From assembly GCF_026460885.1 (NCBI RefSeq), contig NZ_JAOVZW010000011.1, forward strand, positions 1 to 64,000: DNA of 64,000 nucleotides, in the 5' to 3' direction. Origin of the DNA: Chryseobacterium formosum. GTDB lineage: Bacteria > Bacteroidota > Bacteroidia > Flavobacteriales > Weeksellaceae. Both the position numbers and the translations under genes were made by a program. Of the stretch, positions 42,391 to 49,187 are shown piece by piece. The notes beneath the pieces are model-generated. The model ran no database searches. It was given only the letters and a program-made list of their open reading frames with translations, and had not been told where the DNA came from. Position 1 is the first letter of the stretch. Every line of letters starts with the position of its first letter.

Positions 42391-42461
42391 AAAAGCTTGT
42401 CTATATTTATAAACTATGCCTGTTATATTTTGTAAAGAACTTCTGCGCTCGACAAACTTTT
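42391..42461 (-). ncRNA. three-copy structured RNA element, copy 1
   Basis: Minus strand AAAAGTTTGTC pairs with GACAAGCTTTT (11 bp, one wobble) and encloses a conserved GAGCGCAGAAGTTC followed by a variable AT-rich part. Copies 2 and 3 keep the helix through different G-U changes. Between tRNA-Leu and tRNA-Glu. Confidence 0.65.
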
Positions 42462-42576
42462 CCCTTTCCATTTAAACCTATTTCTTTGTGAATTGCGAAT
42501 CATCAATTTGTTTTACATTCAATTTTTAAAATTCACTTGAGCAGCAAAATTCACCATTCACTTATTCACTTTTCTG

Positions 42577-42649
42577 TACTCTATAAGGGAATCGAACCCT
42601 TGTTTTCTGCTCGAAAGGCAGGCGTCCTGAACCGTTAGACGAATAGAGC
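42577..42649 (-). tRNA. tRNA-Glu(UUC), copy 1
   Basis: Acceptor GCTCTAT/ATAGAGT, D-arm GTCT-AACGGTTC-AGGAC typical of tRNA-Glu, anticodon loop CTTTCGA, T-arm AGGG-TTCGATT-CCCT. Confidence 0.85.
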
Positions 42650-42746
42650 GTTTTACTTGAGAATTGTTAATAGTCAATTTACTTCGTAGTCAATTTTTAT
42701 ATTCACTTGCGCAGCAAAATTCATTATTCACATTTCACTTTTTTTG

Positions 42747-42819
42747 ACCATCTGACCAGGAGTCGAACCTAAACAACAAGAGTATATTTCCTGCATGTTG
42801 CCATTACATTATCAGCGGT
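42747..42819 (-). tRNA. degenerate tRNA-like gene, anticodon UAU by position
   Basis: D-arm ATGT-AATGGCA-ACAT, anticodon stem CAGGA/TCTTG with loop AATATAC (no U33), T-arm TTAGG-TTCGACT-CCTGG. The acceptor CCGCTGA/TCAGATG has two or three mismatches. Either decaying or specialised as a mimic. Confidence 0.55.
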
Positions 42820-42824
42820 TTTTG

Positions 42825-42908
42825 TGGAAGTAGTAGGATTCGAACCTACTCAGCAATGAAGCAACAGATTTACAGTCTGCCCCGACTCTCCAACTTCGGC
42901 GTACTTCC
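42825..42908 (-). tRNA. tRNA-Tyr(GUA)
   Basis: Perfect 7-bp acceptor GGAAGTA/TACTTCC, anticodon arm GCAGA-CTGTAAA-TCTGT, long variable arm (class II) and T-arm GTAGG-TTCGAAT-CCTAC. Complete. Confidence 0.9.
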
Positions 42909-42997
42909 CTTTTTTATAAATGATAATTGATAAGAGATAAATGATTTTCATTCTACTTCTAATCTCTAACATCTAACTTATTTTTTGTGAAGAAAAA

Positions 42998-43055
42998 CAA
43001 AGCCTGTCTTTAATTTTTAGTTTGATATAGGAACTTCTGCGCTCGACAAACTTTT
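42998..43055 (-). ncRNA. three-copy structured RNA element, copy 2
   Basis: AAAGTTTGTC pairs with GACAGGCTTT (two wobbles); conserved inner GAGCGCAGAAGTTC. Between tRNA-Tyr and the Cys-like tRNA. Confidence 0.65.
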
Positions 43056-43159
43056 ATTTTTTCTTCGGAACTAATCTCATTTAGTTATTTGAGATGGTTA
43101 TGGGATTGTTCATAACCATTTTTATTTTTTTATTTGAATTCACGAATGTTTCACATTTC

Positions 43160-43223
43160 AAAACCCACTCAGCTCACGCAACGGTTTTGCAGACCGCCCC
43201 GACTCTTCCACTTCGGCGAACCA
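43160..43223 (-). pseudogene. truncated class II tRNA with Cys anticodon (GCA)
   Basis: The 5' part copies the tRNA-Tyr frame (CGCCGAAGTGGAAGAGTCGG), with an anticodon arm CGGT-CTGCAAA-ACCG reading GCA and a Tyr-like variable arm. The T-arm is broken after GTGGGTTTTGAA and no acceptor 3' strand pairs with the 5' end. Probably a decayed tRNA, or a mimic. Confidence 0.6.
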
Positions 43224-43291
43224 TCAAGTTTATAAATGATCATTGATGAATGATAATCGATTTTCATTTAAATTTCAATTTCGAGTTAAGA

Positions 43292-43353
43292 AAAAGTCCG
43301 TCTATTGTAATTTGTGTTTTGTATAAAGAACTCCTGCTCTCGACAAACCTTTT
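43292..43353 (-). ncRNA. three-copy structured RNA element, copy 3
   Basis: AAAAGG-TTTGTC pairs with GACGGA-CTTTT with one bulged G and compensating wobbles; inner sequence GAGAGCAGGAGTTC differs at two positions from copies 1 and 2. Between the Cys-like and Arg tRNAs. Confidence 0.6.
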
Positions 43354-43389
43354 CTTTCTCTCTTTGAAACAATTAACATTAATTAATTG

Positions 43390-43462
43390 TGATTTCGACA
43401 GGATTCGAACCTGTAACTTTAGGTTTAGAAAACCTATACTCTATCCGTTGAGTTACGAAATC
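43390..43462 (-). tRNA. tRNA-Arg(UCU)
   Basis: Perfect acceptor GATTTCG/CGAAATC, anticodon arm TAGGT-TTTCTAA-ACCTA, T-arm ACAGG-TTCGAAT-CCTGT. Complete. Confidence 0.9.
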
Positions 43463-43467
43463 TATTG

Positions 43468-43539
43468 CACTCCATAAGGGAATCGAACCCTTGTCGTTCG
43501 GTAGAAAGCCGAATGCACTAACCTCTATGCTAATGGAGC
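43468..43539 (-). tRNA. tRNA-Glu(UUC), copy 2
   Basis: Acceptor GCTCCAT/ATGGAGT, anticodon arm TTCGG-CTTTCTA-CCGAA (UUC), T-arm AGGG-TTCGATT-CCCT. The D-arm (GCAT-AGAGGTTA-GTGC) is unlike copy 1, so identity as Glu rests on the anticodon. Confidence 0.8.
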
Positions 43540-43545
43540 AAATTG

Positions 43546-43617
43546 TCTGGAAAATAGGATTCGAACCTATGACCTCCCGCGTCCAAGGCGGGTAAACAAC
43601 CACCGTTATCTTTCCAG
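43546..43617 (-). tRNA. tRNA-Pro(UGG)
   Basis: Acceptor CTGGAAA/TTTCCAG perfect, anticodon arm CCCGC-CTTGGAC-GCGGG, T-arm ATAGG-TTCGAAT-CCTAT. The D-arm is weak. Confidence 0.85.
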
Positions 43618-43686
43618 TTTTCAGATTCACTTCAAAATTCTTTTCCGAGAGACAGTCGAAGCTAAATTTTTTCCGTGAATCTTTTG

Positions 43687-43760
43687 TAATCCCAGAAGGA
43701 CTCGAACCTTCAACCTTCGGTGTCGTAAACCGATGCTCTATCCAATTGAGCCATGAGATT
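43687..43760 (-). tRNA. tRNA-Arg(ACG)
   Basis: Acceptor AATCTCA/TGGGATT, D-arm GCTC-AATTGGATA-GAGC, anticodon arm TCGGT-TTACGAC-ACCGA, T-arm GAAGG-TTCGAGT-CCTTC. Complete. Confidence 0.88.
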
Positions 43761-43768
43761 TTCACATT

Positions 43769-43841
43769 GGGTATCTCCGGGGATCGAACCCTGTTCTCCG
43801 GTTCCACAGACCGACGCTTTACCAAATAAGCTAAAGAAACC
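43769..43841 (-). tRNA. tRNA-His(GUG)
   Basis: Anticodon arm TCGGT-CTGTGGA-ACCGG, encoded G-1 opposite C73 as expected for tRNA-His, acceptor GTTTCTT/GAGATAC with one mismatch, T-arm with one mismatch. First gene of the array. Confidence 0.82.
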
Positions 43842-43846
43842 ATAAA

Positions 43847-43873
43847 AAAAAGCGCCTCTTTTTGGGAGGCGCT
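43847..43873 (-). terminator. terminator of the upstream micro-gene
   Basis: AGCGCCTC and GAGGCGCT enclose a short loop and are followed on the minus strand by eight T. It ends the 41-residue gene at 43897-44022 and separates it from the tRNA array. Confidence 0.85.
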
Positions 43874-43896
43874 CTATATTTTGACATGTCAGTTCA

Positions 43897-44022
43897 TTAA
43901 CTGACGCATTTATATAAGCACCTTTTATCCACAAATTCACTATCAAGAATACACGCAAGTCCCATCGGCTCTTGTCCGTGTCGTCTTGAATACTGATTAG
44001 ATATGTTATGTAATTGTTTCAT
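43897..44022 (-). CDS. 41-residue small protein
   Basis: A short gene (MKQLHNISNQYSRRHGQE start; three Cys) with its own signals: TTACTTTG at about 44090-44097 as -7-like box, a TTTG about 20 bp further up as -33 element, and a strong terminator behind it. It encodes no known domain. The isolated monocistronic arrangement, repeated in the next micro-gene, argues that it is real. Confidence 0.5.
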   Translation of the reverse strand: MKQLHNISNQYSRRHGQEPMGLACILDSEFVDKRCLYKCVS

Positions 44023-44352
44023 TATATTCTTGTTGTTTAAAATTGTTTTTTGAAAAGATTAAAAACGTGTTGCTTTTAATTTTCGGTTGCAAAGTAAATG
44101 TGATTTTTTTTAACTCGCAAATTTATTTTCAATTCAACTAATTGAAAATCAATTAGTTATATTCCATTTTCAGCATAGAGAATTTCTGTCCGTAATATTT
44201 TACAGATATCTTAATTACCTAAATGACTGTCTCTCATCGGGTTACTTATCACGCTTTATTTTCTTATTAATTGTTCATTGTTGATTAAATAATTTTCACT
44301 TTTATGGTTATTTTTTTTCATTCTAAATAATTTCCGCCCTAAAAACACAAAA

Positions 44353-44375
44353 AACGCCCCGATCATCGAGGCGTT
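44353..44375 (-). terminator. terminator of the second micro-gene
   Basis: AACGCCTCGATGATCGGGGCGTT on the minus strand, in parts AACGCC(TC) and (GG)GGCGTT, forms a stem followed by T-rich sequence. It lies about 30 bp behind the stop at 44407. Confidence 0.8.
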
Positions 44376-44406
44376 TCTGCAGTATTTTGATTAAATTTTT
44401 ACGAGT

Positions 44407-44535
44407 TTACAGTAAATAATTTTCAAAGCAAGCACATTTCGCCTCATCCAAGATCATCCATTCATATCCAAACGATCCCTTTAGTACAGGGCGATCGCAT
44501 AGATTTAAACTGATATGTGCTCTTTGTATTGTCAT
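44407..44535 (-). CDS. 42-residue small protein
   Basis: A short frame (MTIQRAHISLNLCDRPVLKG start; Cys near the C-terminus, KCACFENYLL) directly behind a TATCTTTG -7 box (44549-44556) and ahead of a terminator. It shares size, Cys content and the promoter-gene-terminator layout with the 41-residue gene, though the sequences are not clearly similar. Function unknown. Confidence 0.5.
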   Translation of the reverse strand: MTIQRAHISLNLCDRPVLKGSFGYEWMILDEAKCACFENYLL

Positions 44536-44548
44536 AATTATATTGGTG

Positions 44549-44556
44549 CAAAGATA
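44549..44556 (-). promoter_or_regulatory. -7 box of the 42-residue gene
   Basis: TATCTTTG on the minus strand fits TAnnTTTG, 14 bp before the start codon. Confidence 0.6.
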
Positions 44557-44675
44557 ATTTTTTTTCTCTTATTGTTGATAATTACAGATTTAAGTCACGC
44601 ATTTTGATATAGAGAAGTCATACAAATATCTCTTGTATTTTTTAATTTTGTTTGAATTTTATCACTTTACACTTT

Positions 44676-45254
44676 ATGGAATCTATGCTAAATTATTATT
44701 CAATTGTCATTCATCCTCAAGATTCTATTATTGAGCTTTTTAAAACGTACAAAGGCATATTATTTAATAAAATTGGAAGTTTTGGAAGTCGAAATTCAAT
44801 TGCGCACATTACAATTTTAGAATTTGCAGCAACGGATGAAGAATTGAAATTTGTTATTGAGAAACTTATTAAAATTACTCAGAAAGAAACCTGTTTTGAT
44901 GCATTGTTTGATACGGTTATGTGTTCTAGTTCGTCGAAAGCTATCTTTGTTTTGCCCGATAAAGCCGGAAATGAACATTTTAAAAAATTGCTAAAAAATA
45001 TTCGACAAAAAATTAGAGGCAAGAAAAACACATCAAATGCTCATCTTACAATTGGAAGAAGACTTTCTCCTAAACAGCTAGAGAATTCAAACGAGCTTAT
45101 TACTAATGTCAATTTTCATTTTCATTGTAACCAAATTGCCTTGAGAAAATTTAATGATACAACAGAGCAATATGACATCATACGAATCTTTCCTCTTTTA
45201 GAAAAATCTAATTATAATTTAGAGCAACAAGCAAGTTTTGATTTTGATATTTAG
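44676..45254 (+). CDS. 2H phosphoesterase (LigT/2'-5' RNA ligase-like)
   Basis: A 192-residue 2H phosphoesterase with both His motifs: AHITILEF (about residue 42) and AHLTIGRR (about residue 120). Such enzymes open 2',3'-cyclic phosphates or 2'-5' bonds, a natural end-healing step for the RNA ligase nearby. The ATG at 44676 (ESMLNYYSIVIHP) is chosen; one further in at 44685 is equally possible. It is transcribed opposite to the rest of the RNA-repair genes. Confidence 0.85.
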   Translation: MESMLNYYSIVIHPQDSIIELFKTYKGILFNKIGSFGSRNSIAHITILEFAATDEELKFVIEKLIKITQKETCFDALFDTVMCSSSSKAIFVLPDKAGNEHFKKLLKNIRQKIRGKKNTSNAHLTIGRRLSPKQLENSNELITNVNFHFHCNQIALRKFNDTTEQYDIIRIFPLLEKSNYNLEQQASFDFDI

Positions 45255-45311
45255 CCAATTCTCGATGAATTAGTAAACAAATTTCATTGATAATCTTTTA
45301 TAGTTATTTAA

Positions 45312-46478
45312 TCACTTAAAATAAGCGATTCCATTTTCTCCAATGAAGTGTTTTCCAGTTTTGTAGATGGCAAAAGACCAAGAATCTGATACGGGAATGC
45401 TTTTAAATTTCTTGATAGGCTCATCAAATTTTGCCTCCATATATTTATAGATCGTATTGGGAATATATAGCCCGAATTTATTATTTTTTTTCAGTAAAAC
45501 TCCATCTTTATTTTGTTTGATTTCGTCGTATTGTTCACTTAAAATGATTTTCCCGTCAAGATTCAGCAAACCATATTTTCCGTCTTTTTTAGCAGCGAAA
45601 AGAATTGTATTATGATCAGCTCCAATCAAATCAAATTTTTCGTATTGTAACGGAAAAAGCTCTTTATCCAAATAAAAATCGTAGAAAGTATGAAGTCCGT
45701 TTTGCTCAACTTCACTGTATCTCTGCATAAATGAATATTCCATTCTTGTTTTATACTTCTTTCCTATCGTCTTTTTCTTCTCCTCCAAATTGGGAATTTC
45801 TTTTTCAAAAGGAAATTTATAATTGTTATTTCCATACGGTGAATAATTATCATCCTCTTCAGAAATCTTTTCTAAAAGTGTATCGTAGGTATTAATTCTT
45901 TTATCACTTGAGTTTCTTGCACTCCATTTTGCTTTGCCGTTTTCTACCCCGTCATATCCAACATATTGATAATTATTTAAAGGTAAAATGGTAGTTCCTT
46001 CGCTATTGACAATTGCTTTCTGTACTCCCTGAAGAACTTCAAAAGACAGATTATCCGTCTTTCTAACTTTATCATAAACAGGCTGAATAATTTCTCTGTT
46101 TTTGAAAAAAATGCCTTTCTTTCCTCTTTCATAAATAAAAGCAATTCGGCAGTCTTCCGAGTCTAAAACGATCGAATCATATTTATTGGTTGGAGAAATA
46201 ATCTGCTGATTTTTATAGTCAATCAAAAAATATTTTCCGTTTTGTTTAACAACGAATCGAGAATCGGCAAGTTTTTTATTTTTCTTATCGAAATAATACC
46301 CGAAATCTTTTATATCAGAAAACTGAGGCTTTACAATAACTTTTCCCAATGTATCTGATAAACCATATAATTTATTGGATTCATAAGGGATCAAAGCGAT
46401 ATTTTTATTTTGTGAATATGTCAAAACACATTTGCATACCATCAAAAAACAGATTACAATCTGTAGATTTTTTTTCAT
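45312..46478 (-). CDS. exported WG-repeat protein
   Basis: A 388-residue protein with a signal peptide (hydrophobic residues 6-20, end near SQN) and several WG-type repeats such as YGLSDTLGKVIVKPQFSDI, KGIFFKNREIIQPVYDKV and YGLLNLDGKIILSEQYDEI. WG repeats form a beta-structure used for protein binding. It is the last gene of the MoxR-vWA unit, 7 bp behind the TPR gene, and could be an envelope partner of it. Confidence 0.8.
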   Translation of the reverse strand: MKKNLQIVICFLMVCKCVLTYSQNKNIALIPYESNKLYGLSDTLGKVIVKPQFSDIKDFGYYFDKKNKKLADSRFVVKQNGKYFLIDYKNQQIISPTNKYDSIVLDSEDCRIAFIYERGKKGIFFKNREIIQPVYDKVRKTDNLSFEVLQGVQKAIVNSEGTTILPLNNYQYVGYDGVENGKAKWSARNSSDKRINTYDTLLEKISEEDDNYSPYGNNNYKFPFEKEIPNLEEKKKTIGKKYKTRMEYSFMQRYSEVEQNGLHTFYDFYLDKELFPLQYEKFDLIGADHNTILFAAKKDGKYGLLNLDGKIILSEQYDEIKQNKDGVLLKKNNKFGLYIPNTIYKYMEAKFDEPIKKFKSIPVSDSWSFAIYKTGKHFIGENGIAYFK

Positions 46479-46485
46479 TTTTATT

Positions 46486-47505
46486 TTAATTTCTAAACAT
46501 TTTATTTCTCCCCGTTTTATACCTCGAAATATCCTTTAAAATCACTTCATCATGCGGATTGAAAAGTTTAAGATCATTAACGATCTCGGAACGACCGTTG
46601 ATATTTTCTGCAATGATGTCGTAAGCAATATTTCTTGTTGCCTTTTGTAGCCGTTGGTCTTTTTTAAATTCGGTTTTCATGGCTTCAAGATAGATCATCT
46701 TTTTGTCGGGCGAGGTATTTTCGTATAAATATTTAATTTCATTTTCAAGTTTTCCGATTTCAGGAATATTTGAAAAATAATTATTAAGGCAATTCAGGGA
46801 TTCTTTATTTTCTTTCCAGCCTTTTAAAAGAGTTTCCTGAGCTTCATTCGGCTTATCCATTTTATTTCGATATACCAAAGATGCTTTCACCATTTGATGA
46901 GTTTGTATATAATCATCGACTACCATTTGATAAAAGATAAATGCATTTTCAGGATCATTAATTTCTTTATACAAATCTCCCACTTTTTCTTTTTGCTGAA
47001 GTTCTTTATACAAAGTAATGGCTTTATCGTACTGTTTTGCTTTCACATAACAATTGGCTGCATCGGTTTTACTTTGGACTTTTCGTAAATAAACGATGGC
47101 TGCTTCACTGTAAAAACCACCTTCTTCCAAAGTTGCCGCAGCACGATAATTATCATTCAGAAGATTCATGTAGACTATGGCTGCTTTTTTATATTCGTTG
47201 TCTTCAATATGTTTTCTGGCAATATCTTCATAGATATTTTTTAACTTGTCAAAAAGTGATGTATCTATTGGTGCTCCACCGCCACTATAGATATTTTTTG
47301 TTTGTGGTTGAGGATCTTTTTCTTGATTCTGCAAAAAAACAATAACCACAACAGCAATAGCAGCAAAAAACACAAACTTGAACACCGTTTCTGTAACATT
47401 TGCCATCTCCGTTTGAGAAAATTGCGCAAAAATGGCAATCACCTTAAAAATCACAAGAACAAAAAAGGCAATCAAAAACTTTTCTAAAAACTTTTGCTTT
47501 TTCAT
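46486..47505 (-). CDS. membrane-anchored TPR-like protein of the MoxR-vWA unit
   Basis: A 339-residue protein with two N-terminal membrane helices (about 10-30 and 42-60) and a cytoplasmic repeat region (about 85-270) of TPR-like helical hairpins (YKKAAIVYMNLLNDNYRAAA, AAIVYLRKVQSKTDAANCY, YDKAITLYKELQQKEKVGDLY). TPR membrane proteins recur in MoxR-vWA ternary systems. It overlaps the upstream gene by 4 bp. Confidence 0.8.
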   Translation of the reverse strand: MKKQKFLEKFLIAFFVLVIFKVIAIFAQFSQTEMANVTETVFKFVFFAAIAVVVIVFLQNQEKDPQPQTKNIYSGGGAPIDTSLFDKLKNIYEDIARKHIEDNEYKKAAIVYMNLLNDNYRAAATLEEGGFYSEAAIVYLRKVQSKTDAANCYVKAKQYDKAITLYKELQQKEKVGDLYKEINDPENAFIFYQMVVDDYIQTHQMVKASLVYRNKMDKPNEAQETLLKGWKENKESLNCLNNYFSNIPEIGKLENEIKYLYENTSPDKKMIYLEAMKTEFKKDQRLQKATRNIAYDIIAENINGRSEIVNDLKLFNPHDEVILKDISRYKTGRNKMFRN

Positions 47506-49187
47506 TTTTTTCTTGGTTTTAAAATATCAACATCTTGATCAAACAAACGGTAAAGTAAAACAACCACACCAATTATCAATAAGCAAACCAGCCAATTGTA
47601 ACCAAAAGTGTTAATCAGTGGATAAAAAATATAAAGCAAAGCCACTCCTAATAAAGCAATGAGAAACATTTTTATTCCGTCTGAAACATATTTTCCGCCC
47701 ATGTACAATGTCTTTTTTCTGATAAAATAAAAATACACTCCTAAAATTCCGGCAAGAGCAAGCAGAAGCCAGACAATTTCCGAGAGGGTAATTTCTTTTT
47801 TCTCATCAATTTCTTTATTAACATTAAATGCTTCTTTCCCACCATTATTATTGAATACAATTTTAGGATCAATTTCATGAGAAGTACCATAAATTCTTGC
47901 CAGAGAATCTGTAATTACAATCTTTCTCATTTCCAGAATATCGTCTGCAAGAAGTGCTTTAGATTTCTCAGACATCTTATTTGAAGGATCTTTCTGAATA
48001 GAATCCAGCATTTTTTTGTAATACGTTTTTGTCTTGAGGTTGACAATATTTTCTATCTTTTTAAGATATTCTTTTTTTAGTAATTCTCTTGCCTGTCGTT
48101 CTTTCCTTCTATATTCTTCGATTTTCCATAACATTGTTGATCTTCCATCTTTGGTGCTCATACTTTGTCTGTAATCATTAATCAACCATTGTCTTTCGTT
48201 TCCAAACATGGAATCTATTTTCCTGTCGATATCTGTAAGACCAGATTCGAAAACCAGTCCTTCATCAATTTCAGGATAAGGTTTGCTGTTAAAATGACTT
48301 TGGGTAAATACATCATCATTTAAAACTTCCTTCTGTTCTTCCTGTTTTTTATCAAAATTAATAGCGAAAAGAATGATGACAACCAATGCAAAAAAGGCTA
48401 CAAATATTTTTTGCGGGACTGATATTTTTCCGGGAGATTGATTTTCTTTGGAATCACTTCCATTATTTCCGCCAAAACCTCCAAACATCCCAAAATCAAA
48501 ATTTCCAAAACCACCTCTCAAAGCATCGTGAATATCCAATGGAATGCCTAGATAAACAGCTCTTTCAGGATATTTAGTAATGTATTCAATATATTTTAAA
48601 ATTTCATCTCTATTTCCAGCCTTTACTTTTTCCAAATCGAAAGGTAAATTTTTTATCCATTCTTCATCAGTCATGGGTTTTAAAAGCTGTTCCAATAGCT
48701 CATCATCATTCATATCCACTTTAAAGCTTCGTATTTTTTGTGGAATGAAAACTCCGTTTGACGGCTTCTTAAGTTTAGATTCGGTTTTCGGAGATTCTTC
48801 TACTATTGAAACCCAGTCGATGGTTTCATTTAATTTTACCAATCCGAAATCGGGATGCATAATAATATATCGAGCATCAATATTTTTCCAGTCTTCTGAA
48901 TTTATTTTAGGATAAAAATCTGTATTTTCTGGAATAAATAATTTAGAATCAAAACATTGAAAGTAAGAATTCTTTCCAATTTCATTCGGAGCGTGACCTC
49001 CAAAAACGATGAAGCAACCATACAGAATATTGAGTTCAAGAGAAGGTATCGCAAAAGACTGTACAGAATTAAGATCAATTCCCAATGATTCTATCTCACG
49101 AAGCCATACCAAAGGTGAAGCGCTTCTGATGAGAACTCCTCTTTTGGGATAATTATTCTTCGGAAATGGTTTAATCTTCAGTTCCAT
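47502..49187 (-). CDS. bpX-type membrane protein of the MoxR-vWA unit
   Basis: A 561-residue protein. The first ~150 residues (GVLIRSASPLVWLREIESLG, FAIPSLELNILYGCFIVFGG) look like one of the beta-propeller-associated (bpX) domains of MoxR-vWA ternary systems; the exact bpX type is uncertain. Residues ~215-240 are Gly/Phe-rich, then a membrane helix (FVAFFALVVIILFAINF), a charged coiled region and three more helices near the C-terminus. It overlaps the vWA gene by 17 bp. Confidence 0.68.
   Translation of the reverse strand: MELKIKPFPKNNYPKRGVLIRSASPLVWLREIESLGIDLNSVQSFAIPSLELNILYGCFIVFGGHAPNEIGKNSYFQCFDSKLFIPENTDFYPKINSEDWKNIDARYIIMHPDFGLVKLNETIDWVSIVEESPKTESKLKKPSNGVFIPQKIRSFKVDMNDDELLEQLLKPMTDEEWIKNLPFDLEKVKAGNRDEILKYIEYITKYPERAVYLGIPLDIHDALRGGFGNFDFGMFGGFGGNNGSDSKENQSPGKISVPQKIFVAFFALVVIILFAINFDKKQEEQKEVLNDDVFTQSHFNSKPYPEIDEGLVFESGLTDIDRKIDSMFGNERQWLINDYRQSMSTKDGRSTMLWKIEEYRRKERQARELLKKEYLKKIENIVNLKTKTYYKKMLDSIQKDPSNKMSEKSKALLADDILEMRKIVITDSLARIYGTSHEIDPKIVFNNNGGKEAFNVNKEIDEKKEITLSEIVWLLLALAGILGVYFYFIRKKTLYMGGKYVSDGIKMFLIALLGVALLYIFYPLINTFGYNWLVCLLIIGVVVLLYRLFDQDVDILKPRKK

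Noticed and set aside
41961..43262. CRISPR array from the repeated TTGATAAATGATAA motifs
   Set aside because: Copies are degenerate, unevenly spaced, occur in both orientations and alternate with tRNAs; no cas genes are present.
41808..43841. Prophage origin of the tRNA array
   Set aside because: No integrase, structural phage gene or attachment-site duplication is visible in the window; only the resemblance to phage tRNA arrays remains.
43379..43958. Open frames of 154 and 82 codons across the tRNA array
   Set aside because: They run through Arg, Glu, Pro, Arg and His tRNAs and a terminator, with typical tRNA-derived peptides such as GSIPGDTQCENLMAQLDRAS.
44590..44640. Half-site CACGCA upstream of the 2H phosphoesterase as a sixth regulon site
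   Set aside because: Only one half-site is present and its distance to the nearest -7-like box does not match the other five.
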